Shown: positions 26,962-36,808, counted from the first letter of the stretch. The stretch is DNA of 64,000 bases from Calothrix brevissima NIES-22 (GCF_002367995.1 NZ_AP018207.1:7488199-7552198), one strand, 5' to 3'. Notes: a model not told the origin generated them from the sequence alone. A program made the numbers and translations.

Positions 26962-27499
26962 CTGTTAACAAGTTAAGTTATTAGCTCAAAAGATTTTCCA
27001 CTAAATCTAGTAATCTGCATTCTGTATATAGTAAAGATTTACGGTATACACCTATTAACCTTGGTTCCTTGATGCAGTTTTGGCAGTTGCTAAATATTTT
27101 TTCCTCAAAAGGAACTTAATTTCCGGGAAACGTGTCTATTGTCTTGTATGAAATAACATGAGTCCATATCCAAAGCTCAAACTGTAACTTTTAATATTCA
27201 GTAATTCGACAAAATTCCAGTTATGGTTGAGCAAATGGAAGATTTAACCAGTTAATCATCAGAGCTTGCAAAATGTGCCATCAGTTTTATTGAGGTGCTT
27301 TATATAGCGCTTAAGTAGTATATGCGTAGTTTTTTATACTATGATTTTTGTGCATAACAAATTTTGTTGTATAAAATTTACTTGCTTTGTGCGTATTAAT
27401 ACTTGAAAATTTTGATCGTTAAGGATGGGTTATATGTTCAAATTTGCTAATCAAGATATGAATAATGTATAATTGCAATTAATAATAAAAGGTGAAACT
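26962..27499. other. A+T-rich intergenic region
   Basis: 538 bp after the tRNA-Leu without an ORF or known motif. It may contain the promoter of the short ORF at 27500. Confidence 0.35.
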
Positions 27500-27721
27500 A
27501 TGAGATTAAAAAGGTGGGAATCTCCGCGCAGAGAAGGAAGAAATGATAAGGGTAAAGGCGGATCGGCGAGAAAACGGCAACTGAAAAAACAAAGGCAGAT
27601 GTTGCGGCAAAAGCTTAAGCAAGAGAAGAAAGCAGACGATACAAAAAATAATGGTAAGGGAGAAGATAAATCAATCTTCTCTTTTTTTATTCTTATCCAA
27701 GAAGAAAAATATTTATTTTAA
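27500..27721 (+). CDS. Small highly basic protein, or ncRNA with an overlapping ORF
   Basis: 73 codons starting MRLKRWESPRREGRN, behind a plausible ribosome site (AAGGTG, 6 nt before ATG 27500). The first 45 residues are strongly basic and helical (SARKRQLKKQRQMLRQKLKQ), which suggests nucleic-acid or ribosome binding. Unusually, a perfect intrinsic terminator (27660-27688) lies in the last third of the reading frame, so full-length translation would need read-through. Either the real product ends earlier by another mechanism, the hairpin is an attenuator, or the transcript is a small RNA. Not recognised as a known family. Confidence 0.4.
   Translation: MRLKRWESPRREGRNDKGKGGSARKRQLKKQRQMLRQKLKQEKKADDTKNNGKGEDKSIFSFFILIQEEKYLF
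27660..27688 (+). terminator. Intrinsic terminator inside the small ORF
   Basis: GAGAAGAT and ATCTTCTC form a perfect 8-bp stem with a 6-nt loop AAATCA, followed at once by seven T residues. It is one of the clearest rho-independent terminators in the window. Confidence 0.8.
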
Positions 27722-28635
27722 ATGTAAAGCGTTGCCCCGTTACATAAATAACAAATCATCGTTTAATATAACTTAATATTATTAATTTACTGTTGATAAA
27801 TTCAACTTTTGATGACTTTATTTTATCCCCTTTAGGGTAGATGCCAATATTTAGTCAGGTATCGTAAAGAAATATTATCTGATTGTAAAATCCTGAAAAG
27901 TTAGTTTTCAAAATTCGCTATTGTGCGCTAAAACGCTTGCTATGTAAGGCTTTACGGTTTATATAGCCAAGATATATTAAAAATTATAGATATTAATTGT
28001 TCCAATTTCCAATCGAGTTTAGATGCAGAAATCTCTAGATAGAGATGAGATTTTTTGGTAAATATATTTTCTTGCTTGTAATTACAGCTTTTGCTAACTG
28101 GATTATTACCATCTGTACCCATACCTCAGTCAACAAATAGCCTTAATCATAATCAAAAATATTTAGCGATCGCTATTTCCATTAACCAAAATTTAACCTA
28201 ATTGCCTCTTCTCTGGTATAAGGTAGATGGCTTAAGCAAATTTATAGATTTAACACACTTTGCTTAAAAGATTAAATATTGCTTCGCTCAATAACTAAGA
28301 AGTAATTAAGTAAATGAAATCATAAAATGCAATTTATTAAAAATATGAAGTTGATATCAAGACAAGATGAATCAAATATGAAGTAACTTTAAAGTTTGTT
28401 CTGAGTCTTGGGAAAATCCCGAGATCAGCGTGTAAGCTTATATACGGTGGTAATTTATTTTAAAATACCAGGGTTACCAGAATTTACTGATAAAGCTATT
28501 GCATCTCCATGTATGTGTGCCAGACCATGCCATAAGCTTAGGAAGAAAATCAGCAATAGTACCACCTAATTGTTCGCCAGTAGGAAATGTACTAGTTGAT
28601 GTTGATAATTTTGTCTTTGACACTAGGAGGAATTT
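27722..28635. other. Gene-poor leader of the polysaccharide locus
   Basis: 914 bp with no convincing gene. It contains a hairpin CTTGGGA/TCCCGAG near 28410. A 49-codon minus-strand ORF (28474-28623) overlaps the wecG ribosome site and was not accepted. The region could be a regulatory leader for the + strand locus. No NtcA-type GTA-N8-TAC site with a matching -10 box was noticed. Confidence 0.35.
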
Positions 28636-29436
28636 ATGGGAGAGATAGCGATGTTGCCTACAAAAGAAGTTCTGGATTTTCCGATTACTGCCTTACGATT
28701 TAAAGAGCAGATGCAAGCCATCGTCAAATGGGCGATCGCTCGCGAGAGTAGAACAGTATGCGTAGCTAATGTCCACATGCTCATGGAAGCTCACTGGAAT
28801 CCAGAGTTTGCTACTGTAGTAAGAAATGCAGATGTCGTTACTCCTGATGGTATGCCTTTAGTATGGATGATGCGATTGATGGGTGCGCGTTCCCAAGATC
28901 GCGTAGCGGGGATGGATATTCTCCAAGAATTATGTCAGCTAGCTCAAGCCAAAAATTTAAGCGTCTACTTTCTCGGTTCCCACACAGAAATCCTGTCGAG
29001 AATGCGAAAAAGATTAGAGCAAGAATTTCCTAAACTGAAAATAGCAGCGATGGAACCTTTACCTTTTCGTCCCCTGACGGAAGCTGAAGACGCTGCTTTG
29101 AATCAAAAAATAAATGCTAGCGGTGCAGGTTTGGTATTTGTCTCTTTAGGATGTCCCAAACAAGAAAAATGGATGGCTCAACATAAAGGGAAAATCCAGG
29201 CTGTGATGATTGGTATTGGGGGAGTATTCCCAGTGTACGCAGGTATCCACAAGCGAGCGCCAAGAATAGTCAGAGAATTAGGATTTGAGTGGCTTTATCG
29301 CTGGATTCAAGAACCGCGACGGTTATGGGGACGCTATATGACAACAATTCCGCCTTTTATGTGGCTGGCGATTAAACAAATACTCTCATCCAACCGTGCT
29401 ACAGAAGTCTTAGTTGACAGCACTGGAGATTCATGA
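28636..29436 (+). CDS. WecG/TagA/CpsF family glycosyltransferase (GT26)
   Basis: A 266-aa GT26 enzyme that adds the second sugar (for example ManNAc or ManNAcA) to an undecaprenyl-linked primer at the inner membrane face. Motifs: TVCVANVHMLMEA (about residues 40-52), the DVVTPDGMPLVW catalytic region (about 68-79), AGMDILQELC, LGCPKQEKWM (about 172-181) and IGGVFPVYAG. The C-terminal positive helix FEWLYRWIQEPRRLWGRYM is the membrane-attachment region. An excellent ribosome site AGGAGG sits 6 nt before ATG 28636. It is the first gene of the polysaccharide locus and probably acts early in assembly. Confidence 0.92.
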   Translation: MGEIAMLPTKEVLDFPITALRFKEQMQAIVKWAIARESRTVCVANVHMLMEAHWNPEFATVVRNADVVTPDGMPLVWMMRLMGARSQDRVAGMDILQELCQLAQAKNLSVYFLGSHTEILSRMRKRLEQEFPKLKIAAMEPLPFRPLTEAEDAALNQKINASGAGLVFVSLGCPKQEKWMAQHKGKIQAVMIGIGGVFPVYAGIHKRAPRIVRELGFEWLYRWIQEPRRLWGRYMTTIPPFMWLAIKQILSSNRATEVLVDSTGDS

Positions 29437-29842
29437 ATGATATTTGCGCAACTATCCGCAGAAGTATTCGTCGTGCATAGCAGTTCTAAATGATTCAAAA
29501 ACTGATTTTATTTTACTCTTGGCGCTCTACCATGCAGGCGAATCTTGGTGTTCGGCAATGGCTTCAAGTCAGCAAACCTGCTTAACGCAATACTTCACAC
29601 TGCCTATCTAAAGCAACTTATTATTGCAATAATTTTCCTAACTCAAATCCGATGACTATGGAGTAGTGATTGTAGTTATAAAGAGTTCAAAGAAGCTAAA
29701 TACGTTAGTAATCTACACATCATGAAAACAGATTGGCATAAAAAGCATTAGGAGCAAGAATTTTGACAATTAACAGAGATATCACGTTCTCAAAAAAGGA
29801 AGACATGAAGACATTAAGCTGTCCATTAAATTGTGAATCTGT
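29437..29842. other. Intergenic region with no recognisable element
   Basis: 406 bp between wecG and the exporter genes. I see no ORF, tRNA or clear terminator. A promoter for the next genes may be here. Confidence 0.35.
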
Positions 29843-30697
29843 ATGATGCTGAAAAAAACCAGAGTTGTATACAGTCCAGAAAGTCGTATTAGGCATCCAC
29901 TACAACTATTTCGGGAAATGTGGCACGATTTACTAGCATCGCGAGAATTAGCCTGGCGATTGTTAGTGCGCGATATTAGCGCTCAATACCGACAATCATT
30001 ACTAGGAATTTTTTGGGCATTTATCCCACCAGTAATTACCGCAGCAGGTTTTACACTTGCTAAAAGTAGTGGTATTGTAAACATTGGTAACACAGAATTA
30101 CCCTATGCAGCCTATGTAATGTTCAGCATGACGCTGTGGCAAACCTTTGTGGAAGCATTAAACGGCCCAGTCCAAGCTGTCACATCAGCTAAATCAATGT
30201 TAGCAAGGATTAACTTCCCTCGTGAAGCATTGATTATTTCTAAATTAGGTGAAGTATTTTTTAACTTTGGCATCAAGCTCATCTTAATTTTGGGCTTATT
30301 TATCTGGTATAAAATTCCAGTAACATTGAGTGTAATTCTTGCTCCAGTAGCATTAATTCACTTAGTTTTGTTAGGAACATTGATCGGGTTGCTATTTGCA
30401 CCTCTGGGTATTTTGTATCAAGACTTTTCTAAAGGATTAACCTTATTTACAGGATTTTGGCTATTTATTACACCCGTAGTTTATCCAGTACCCAGTAATG
30501 GGCCATTTGGTAGCATTGTCAAACTAAATCCTGTGACTCCTTTATTAGTGACGACAAGAGAATTAGCAACAACAGGTGTAATATCTAACCCACAAGGTTT
30601 TTGGATAGCAAGTTTAATAGCAATACTAGGATTGCTATTAGCTTGGATTATTTATCGTCTAGCAATGCCCTTTGTAATTGAGAGGATTAGTTCATAA
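29843..30697 (+). CDS. Polysaccharide ABC exporter, permease (Wzm/TagG type)
   Basis: A 284-aa integral membrane protein of the ABC-2 type with six predicted membrane segments. It has the N-terminal LLASRELAWRLLVRDISAQYRQSLLG cytoplasmic region typical of this family (about residues 33-58, given in part: RELAWRLLVRDISAQYRQSL) and WQTFVEALNGPVQAV in the middle. With Wzt it moves a lipid-linked glycan across the inner membrane. It overlaps the ATPase gene by one base (TAATG), so the subunits are co-translated. Confidence 0.92.
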   Translation: MMLKKTRVVYSPESRIRHPLQLFREMWHDLLASRELAWRLLVRDISAQYRQSLLGIFWAFIPPVITAAGFTLAKSSGIVNIGNTELPYAAYVMFSMTLWQTFVEALNGPVQAVTSAKSMLARINFPREALIISKLGEVFFNFGIKLILILGLFIWYKIPVTLSVILAPVALIHLVLLGTLIGLLFAPLGILYQDFSKGLTLFTGFWLFITPVVYPVPSNGPFGSIVKLNPVTPLLVTTRELATTGVISNPQGFWIASLIAILGLLLAWIIYRLAMPFVIERISS

Positions 30698-31986
30698 TGA
30701 CAATTAGCATCAATGAGCAAGAAATGGGAGTAAAAGCACAGGATAACAATAGTGATATTGTGCTGTCAGTTAATGGAGTTTCTAAAAAGTTTTGTCGCGA
30801 TTTAAAGCGGTCTTTGATGTATGGTGTTCAGGATATTGCTTCTGAACTATTAGGTATTAGAGAAAAAAGTGATAAACTCCGAAAAAAAGAATTTTGGGCA
30901 CTGGACAATGTCAGTTTCCAATTACGGCGAGGAGAAGCAGTAGGCTTAGTTGGAAAAAACGGTAGTGGTAAATCAACTTTGCTGCGAATTATTGCTGGTT
31001 TGATTAAGCCAGATACAGGATTTGTAGAAGTAAATGGTAGAGTAGCACCATTAATTGCCTTAGGAGCAGGATTTAATCCTATTTTGACAGGGCGGGAAAA
31101 TATTTATGCCAATATGTCAATTTTGGGTTTGTCGAAGAAGGAAATTGATGAACGATATGATGAAGTTATAGAGTTTGCAGAAATTGGTGATGCAATTGAT
31201 GCTCCTGTGCAAAGTTACAGTTCAGGGATGGCTGCAAGGTTAGGGTTTGCCAGTGCTATTCATACAAATCCTGATATTTTGTTGATAGATGAAGTATTGG
31301 CAGTGGGAGATGTTAAGTTCAGGGCAAAATGTGAACGGAGGCTGCATGAATTACGTCGTAATGGGACATCGTTTGTATTGGTTAGTCATCAACCTTCTGC
31401 AATATTGAATGTTTGCAATAGTGGAATTTACCTCTCAAAGGGTCAGTTAATAGCATCTGGTGATACATTCTCAATCATGAGCCAATATGAAGAAGATTTA
31501 TTTTTTGGCAACATGAAGAGGACTAGAGGAGCAATGTACTTTCCTGAAAAAGATGTCAGTCAAAGTGCGGGAGTAGATATAATTTCTATATTTTTTAGAG
31601 ATAAAGATGGAAATATTCTAGAAACACCTGTAACTGGAGAACCATGTGTTTTTTGCGTAGGATATAATTCTTATATAAAAAGTGATAATGCAGGTTTGAA
31701 TTTTAGCATTCAAGAAATAGGTGGAGAAAGTAGCCATGTGTTACGAGTGAGTAGTTTTTTGGATAAAGAAGTATTAAAAATATTGCCAGGTAAGCATGAA
31801 ATACAAGTTCATATGCCATATTTGGGAATAAAACCTGGTTCATATATGATGACTGTCAATATTAGAAAAGACGCACTTTATGTTTTTGATATAGTTGATT
31901 CTTTTAAATTTTCAGTAATAGCAAATGAGCCAATGTCTTATTGTTTATTCTATCAACCAAGAACTTGGGGGATGGTTAGTAAATAA
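30697..31986 (+). CDS. Polysaccharide ABC exporter, ATPase with carbohydrate-binding C-terminus (Wzt type)
   Basis: The ATPase domain covers about residues 20-270: Walker A GLVGKNGSGKSTLLRI (about 83-98), signature YSSGMAARLGF (about 172-182), Walker B DILLIDEVLAVGD (about 191-203). The remaining 150 residues form a beta-rich Wzt C-terminal domain (FFRDKDGNILETPVTGEPC onward), which in E. coli O8/O9a recognises the terminal modification of the glycan. Together with the permease it probably exports a capped polysaccharide. In such systems methylation or other caps stop chain growth, which fits the methyltransferase and pyruvyl transferase in this locus. Confidence 0.92.
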   Translation: MTISINEQEMGVKAQDNNSDIVLSVNGVSKKFCRDLKRSLMYGVQDIASELLGIREKSDKLRKKEFWALDNVSFQLRRGEAVGLVGKNGSGKSTLLRIIAGLIKPDTGFVEVNGRVAPLIALGAGFNPILTGRENIYANMSILGLSKKEIDERYDEVIEFAEIGDAIDAPVQSYSSGMAARLGFASAIHTNPDILLIDEVLAVGDVKFRAKCERRLHELRRNGTSFVLVSHQPSAILNVCNSGIYLSKGQLIASGDTFSIMSQYEEDLFFGNMKRTRGAMYFPEKDVSQSAGVDIISIFFRDKDGNILETPVTGEPCVFCVGYNSYIKSDNAGLNFSIQEIGGESSHVLRVSSFLDKEVLKILPGKHEIQVHMPYLGIKPGSYMMTVNIRKDALYVFDIVDSFKFSVIANEPMSYCLFYQPRTWGMVSK

Positions 31987-32116
31987 TCTAATAATCATGG
32001 CAGCACAGAAATATAAGCTTTTGTGGAATTTATCTGAATTAGCTTCCCTGTTAATTGAGAAAGTACTAAGTAAATTTGTGCTAAAACAAATTTTTAATTA
32101 TGAAGGAGAATCGTAA

Positions 32117-33424
32117 ATGGTTAATTTAAAGACTTTTTTGTATGCCAATAAAAACAGGTTTATACAGCAATTTAAAGTGAAGATTAACGCTATATATGTC
32201 TCAAGCTATATTGCACTGCAAAAATTGACTCGTAAGAACAGATTTGGCAGTGATAAATATTCATCAATCCTCATACTTCCTCCAGCACCACCAGGTAGTC
32301 TAGGTGATGAGGCCTTATTAACTGCCACCGTAGAATATTTTAAAATGCAGGGTGCCAAAAGAGTTGGTATAGTTACATATGGATCTGACAGAGATTGGGC
32401 AAATAGGAGTCTGGCTGGTGAAACTACGAACTTAAGCCATCATTACCTGCATAGCTCTTTGAATTCCTCAGAAGCTTTGTTGCACTTTGCTCATACAGTT
32501 AGCACTTATCAATGTTTTTATTGCATTGGAGCAGATGTAATGGATGGATATTATTCTGAGAAAGATACTATTCAAAGACTTAAATTTGTTTCAATAGCGA
32601 ATGAGATGGGAGTTAAGGCTGCTGTTGTAAGTTTCAGCTTTAACGATAAACCAACACCCAATGTAATTAAATACTTGCAAGAATTGCCTTCCGATATTCG
32701 ACTATGCACACGTGATTTAGTTTCATATCAGCGTCTAAATTATCATCTCAAGCGCCCAGTTGAACTTGGAGCAGATCTTGCGTTCCTTCTCAAACCTGAT
32801 ATGGACACAGAAATTGTTGATAGCATTTCTCAGTGGATATCTCAACAACATACTGGTAATCGTATTGTTGTTGGAATTAATGCTAATTACAAACTCATAG
32901 ATCAACTTGAAATCAAAACACTTGATCAATTAATTAAAACTTTTGTTGATACTTTAATACAACTTTACTCCAAAAATGAAAAACTAAGTTTTTTATTGAT
33001 ACCGCATGATTTCCGCAATATTGGTGACAAAAACAGTGATGTATTCCTAAGTGATGCAATTCTGGATGTCCTTCCTTTAGAAATAAAGCCTTACTGTAAT
33101 AAAGTGCCAACACCATGTAGCGCTAAAGATATAAAAGGCATATGCAGAAACTTGGATATTGTTCTCAGTGGTAGAATGCATCTTGCGATCGCTTGCTTGG
33201 GTCAGGAAACTCCAGCAGCATGTATTACCTATCAGGGCAAGTTTGAAGGTTTGTATAAACATTTCGATTTAGATGGAATGACAATTGAGCCACAAGAAGC
33301 TCTTCAACCTGGAAATTTAGTTGATTTTTTTATCCCTTTGATAGAAAAAAGAAACGATATTCGTCAACATATACGCTCAAAATTACCAGATGTACAAGAA
33401 TTAGCTAAGTCTAACTTTGCCTAA
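32117..33424 (+). CDS. Polysaccharide pyruvyl transferase family protein
   Basis: 435 aa with the family start LILPPAPPGSLGDEALLTAT (about residues 51-70) and the C-terminal DIVLSGRMHLAIACLGQETP (about 346-365), which contains the conserved His of the sialyltransferase-like fold. Members transfer pyruvate from PEP to form ketals on sugars in exopolysaccharides, adding negative charge. An AAGGAG site precedes ATG 32117. It follows the exporter and precedes two SUMF1-like genes, so it probably decorates the glycan made here. Some members of this family are not pyruvyl transferases, so the reaction is inferred. Confidence 0.85.
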   Translation: MVNLKTFLYANKNRFIQQFKVKINAIYVSSYIALQKLTRKNRFGSDKYSSILILPPAPPGSLGDEALLTATVEYFKMQGAKRVGIVTYGSDRDWANRSLAGETTNLSHHYLHSSLNSSEALLHFAHTVSTYQCFYCIGADVMDGYYSEKDTIQRLKFVSIANEMGVKAAVVSFSFNDKPTPNVIKYLQELPSDIRLCTRDLVSYQRLNYHLKRPVELGADLAFLLKPDMDTEIVDSISQWISQQHTGNRIVVGINANYKLIDQLEIKTLDQLIKTFVDTLIQLYSKNEKLSFLLIPHDFRNIGDKNSDVFLSDAILDVLPLEIKPYCNKVPTPCSAKDIKGICRNLDIVLSGRMHLAIACLGQETPAACITYQGKFEGLYKHFDLDGMTIEPQEALQPGNLVDFFIPLIEKRNDIRQHIRSKLPDVQELAKSNFA

Positions 33425-33473
33425 ACTGAATGTTTCATATTGCACCAAAAACTGGCAGGAGGCAAGTGTAAAT

Positions 33474-34337
33474 ATGGAGTTTGTTATTGTAGATAATCCT
33501 GGTAATCCTATAGATATAATTACGAATTCAGGCAAAGTAGATTATATCTTTCAAATGGGAAAACATCAAATTACTAATGCTCAATATGCAGAATTTTTAA
33601 ATGCAGTTGCAGTTTATAGCGACCCTTATAACTTGTATAATGTGAATATGGAAAGAGGTCTCTTTGGTGGAATCCAACGCACCAAAAAAGATAGTTGCTA
33701 TGTTTACAAGCCTTTGGAAGGCTATGATGATTTACCAGTAGTTTATGTATCTTGGTTCGATGCTGCTAGGTTTTGTAATTGGTTGCACTTTGGTAAGCCA
33801 CAACTAGGGGAATCAGTCTTGGGTACTACTGAAAGTAATTCAGAAATAGGAGCATACAACACTTCTCTATTCTCCGATGGGCGTGATATCCAAAAAGTTA
33901 AAGAGCATAATGCTGAAGCAAGATATTGGATTCCTACTTTAGACGAGTGGAACAAAGCGGCATACTTTGATCCATCAAAAAATGGTAGCGGTGGATACTG
34001 GCTATATCCTACACGAAGCGATCAAAAACCTCAAGGAATTGCACCTCCAGGCGATCAATTTTCGGCTAACTATTATGATTTTAAATGGGCTGCTCCAGAC
34101 CCATATTTAACGCCTGTTGGGAGTTATAAGTATGCAACTAGTTATTACGGCACTTACGATCAAGGTGGTAATGTATGGGAGTGGGTTGAAACCCTACGCA
34201 GTAACTATCATCGCTGGGTCAGAGGTGGGGGAGCGACAACTTTTGACCATGCTCTTAGTCGTCTAAATGTTGACTTTGAGTATAGCGATCATAAATTATA
34301 TATTTTCGGTTTTAGAGTAGCTGGAAATTGTGAATAG
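33474..34337 (+). CDS. SUMF1/formylglycine-generating-enzyme-like protein, cysteine-less (first of two)
   Basis: 287 aa of the FGE-sulfatase (C-type-lectin-like) fold, with FQMGKHQITNAQYAEFLNAV (about 24-43), YVSWFDAARFCNWL (about 91-104), YWIPTLDEWNKAAYFD and YDQGGNVWEWVE (about 226-237). The segment that carries the two catalytic Cys in active FGE (GGSxxCxxxxC) reads RGGGATTFDHALS, so oxidase activity is not expected. No signal peptide. A GGAGG site supports ATG 33474; the longer frame from 33417 starts inside the previous gene. Probably a structural or ligand-binding relative. Its paralogue follows 74 bp later. Confidence 0.85.
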   Translation: MEFVIVDNPGNPIDIITNSGKVDYIFQMGKHQITNAQYAEFLNAVAVYSDPYNLYNVNMERGLFGGIQRTKKDSCYVYKPLEGYDDLPVVYVSWFDAARFCNWLHFGKPQLGESVLGTTESNSEIGAYNTSLFSDGRDIQKVKEHNAEARYWIPTLDEWNKAAYFDPSKNGSGGYWLYPTRSDQKPQGIAPPGDQFSANYYDFKWAAPDPYLTPVGSYKYATSYYGTYDQGGNVWEWVETLRSNYHRWVRGGGATTFDHALSRLNVDFEYSDHKLYIFGFRVAGNCE

Positions 34338-34411
34338 AAACATAATTTTATTTTATTTTATTTTAATTTATTAGCTATTTATAGTTAATTTTTTCAAGGA
34401 AAATAAATGAT

Positions 34412-35416
34412 ATGGAATTTGTAGTTGTTGGTGAGGTGGGCAATAAAGAAGACCCAATTTATGGTTTTGGACATGTTCCTTATATTTATGAGATTGGTAA
34501 ATTTGAAATTACAAATGAAGAATATGCAGAGTTTCTGAATGCAGTTGCTAAACATGATGATCCCTATTCGTTATATAGTCCTAGCATGACTACGGGATTA
34601 TTTGGTGGAATCGATCGATTCAGCAGAGAAGGTATTTATATTTACCGTCCTAAAGACGGATGGATAAGAAAACCTGTCGTCTATATTTCTTGGTATGATA
34701 TAGCTCGCTTGGCTAATTGGTATCATTATCAAAAACCATGTACAGGACGCTCAGAGTTAGGTACAACTGAAGGAACTAATAATGTTGGTGCTTATGATAC
34801 AAGTCATTTTCCCAAAGATCATACAGAGATTGTTGATGTTCGCAAACTCCCACTAAGAAGAAACAAGAAAGCGCTATATTGGATTCCCAATGAGGATGAA
34901 TGGTACAAAGCAGCTCATTATGATCCAACAATACAAGGTCAACGAAAATACTGGGATTATCCTGTTAAAACTAATAACGTGCCTAATAACTATGAACCAC
35001 CAGGGGATAAATATTCAGTTAACTTCTTCAAAGACACTTTTTCAATTGGGAAGCCGTATTTTCTCACAGAGGTAGGAGCTTATGGCTTGGCTTGCAGCTA
35101 CTTTGAGACCTACGATCAGGGCGGTAATGTATGGGAATGGCTAGAAAATTGGAGGCTGAAAAACCGAGGATCTGAAAAAGTACGTGCAGTGCGAGGTGGT
35201 TCTGCTACTTATAGTGAAATTGGTTTACACGCTCGCAATACCGATCCTGGTAACCCTTCACATGAAAAATTTATTTGGGGAGGTAGACTTGCAAGAGCAC
35301 ATATTACCAACTCAGGTAAAGTACTTTATAGCAAAGTCACTAATACAGCTTTCAATAGATATTTAAAGAAAATAGTTAGCAAGATTTTCCATAATAAAAA
35401 AATCAAAAAGATGTAA
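34412..35416 (+). CDS. SUMF1/formylglycine-generating-enzyme-like protein, cysteine-less (second of two)
   Basis: 334 aa and clearly paralogous to the preceding gene: YEIGKFEITNEEYAEFLNAV, VYISWYDIARLANWYH, YWIPNEDEWYKAAHYDP and YDQGGNVWEWLENW follow in the same order. The active-site region reads RGGSATYSEIGLH, again without Cys, and the usual GFR motif near the end is changed to WGGRLARAH. A basic tail (LKKIVSKIFHNKKIKKM) is added. The tandem pair suggests duplication followed by divergence, perhaps forming a heteromer. A catalytic role in making formylglycine is unlikely and no sulfatase gene is present. Confidence 0.85.
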   Translation: MEFVVVGEVGNKEDPIYGFGHVPYIYEIGKFEITNEEYAEFLNAVAKHDDPYSLYSPSMTTGLFGGIDRFSREGIYIYRPKDGWIRKPVVYISWYDIARLANWYHYQKPCTGRSELGTTEGTNNVGAYDTSHFPKDHTEIVDVRKLPLRRNKKALYWIPNEDEWYKAAHYDPTIQGQRKYWDYPVKTNNVPNNYEPPGDKYSVNFFKDTFSIGKPYFLTEVGAYGLACSYFETYDQGGNVWEWLENWRLKNRGSEKVRAVRGGSATYSEIGLHARNTDPGNPSHEKFIWGGRLARAHITNSGKVLYSKVTNTAFNRYLKKIVSKIFHNKKIKKM

Positions 35417-35593
35417 ATATTTTTAATATATACTTTCATAAATAAATAAGTAGCTAATAATTTTGAAGAAAATGCATCTCGTTAAAAACAAATTTCTCAA
35501 CATTAATTATGAAAATTTATTTCCGATAAAAGCTTCTAATTTTCAGCAAATAGGATACATAGCTGGTTTATTAAATTTTAGCAATTAAAAAGG

Positions 35594-36808
35594 ATGTTAT
35601 TAACAAAAGATATACTTGTAGTCGCTCCTACTCCATCCCATCCCCAAGATTCAGGTAATCGTAAAAGAATATACAGTCTTTTTAAATACTTGCAATCTCA
35701 ATCTTTTAAAATACATTACGTCCTTTACAACGTCTACAATCAAGACTTTTATTGTAATCAGTCTAGCTATGATGAAATGACTCAAGAGTGGGACTACTTT
35801 GATTTTGTTTTACCAAGTCATGATAGTCATAAGGTATTAGCTAATTTGAGAAATCGCTTCCTTCGTTCTTCTTCTTATAAGAAGCTAACAAATCAAGGTA
35901 TAAAATTACCTATTCAATATAGTATTGATGATTGGTGTAGTGATAATCTAACTAATTTTATTAGGTGGAAATGTAATAACTTTAGTTTTGCAGCAGTTTT
36001 TGTTGAATATGTATTTTTAAGCAATGTTATTAAATATGTACCAAAAAATACATTAAAAATAATTGATACCCATGATGTATTTGCTAATAGACATATTTCT
36101 TTAATCGAAAACAAAATGACAGCAAGCTTTTTTACTACTTCTATAAAAGAAGAAGTAAAAGGTTTAAATAGATCTGATTTAGTTTTGGCGATCCAAGAAG
36201 AGGAAAAAGAATATTTTGAAAGACATATAAATCCAGATGTGATTGAAGTATCACACCTAGAAGAGGAAAAATTTATTACTAGAGAATATCAATATGTTCA
36301 ATCTGTTGGTGTTATTGCAAGTCGCAATGCTATTAATATTTCCTCAGTCAAAAAGTTTGTAGAAATAGTAAATAAGAAAGAAACTTTAAAAGATTTAAAA
36401 ATATATATTGCTGGCAGTGTTTGTCAAGCAATTCGCCAAGATTATACAAATGTAGTATATCTAAATCATGTTGATTCTCTGGAAAAATTTTATAGCATAG
36501 CAGACATATTTGTAAATCCAATGTTGTCAGGAACAGGGATAAAAATTAAAACATTAGAAGCTTTTGCTTATGGCGTGCCTTTTCTGTCAACAACATCTGG
36601 TTCTTTAGGAACTGGTAGTATTTTTGATTTTCATAATTTTTTAACTCTGGAAGAACTAGTTAATTTTCTAGAGACTATATATACCGAAAAGATAAGTTTA
36701 ACTTCTTTGCAGGAAGCTTCTAAGAAATGTTTCTATAATTATCAATCTAAACTAGAAATTCAACTAGAAGCATTAGTAAACCGTCTGGAGACATGGAACG
36801 CTTTATGA
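35594..36808 (+). CDS. Glycosyltransferase (GT4-like)
   Basis: 404 aa, GT-B fold. The N-terminus VVAPTPSHPQDSGNRKRIYS (about residues 9-28) is the acceptor-side glycine/asparagine loop. The C-terminal donor-site motif is NPMLSGTGIKIKTLEAFAYG (about 315-334), of the type GTGxKxKxLEAxxxG. Codon use is A+T-rich with no HIP1 site in the gene, unlike most of the window. It probably adds one sugar of the repeat unit at the cytoplasmic face. Its stop overlaps the next gene by 4 bp (ATGA). Confidence 0.85.
   Translation: MLLTKDILVVAPTPSHPQDSGNRKRIYSLFKYLQSQSFKIHYVLYNVYNQDFYCNQSSYDEMTQEWDYFDFVLPSHDSHKVLANLRNRFLRSSSYKKLTNQGIKLPIQYSIDDWCSDNLTNFIRWKCNNFSFAAVFVEYVFLSNVIKYVPKNTLKIIDTHDVFANRHISLIENKMTASFFTTSIKEEVKGLNRSDLVLAIQEEEKEYFERHINPDVIEVSHLEEEKFITREYQYVQSVGVIASRNAINISSVKKFVEIVNKKETLKDLKIYIAGSVCQAIRQDYTNVVYLNHVDSLEKFYSIADIFVNPMLSGTGIKIKTLEAFAYGVPFLSTTSGSLGTGSIFDFHNFLTLEELVNFLETIYTEKISLTSLQEASKKCFYNYQSKLEIQLEALVNRLETWNAL

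Noticed and set aside
28474-28623. 49-codon minus-strand ORF beginning with GTG
   Set aside because: No ribosome site, and its start overlaps the wecG Shine-Dalgarno on the other strand. Possibly a gene remnant, but no family was recognised.
33474-35416. Possible diversity-generating retroelement target proteins, because they often use FGE-like folds
   Set aside because: No reverse transcriptase or template repeat is visible nearby, and the two genes differ throughout rather than only at adenine positions.
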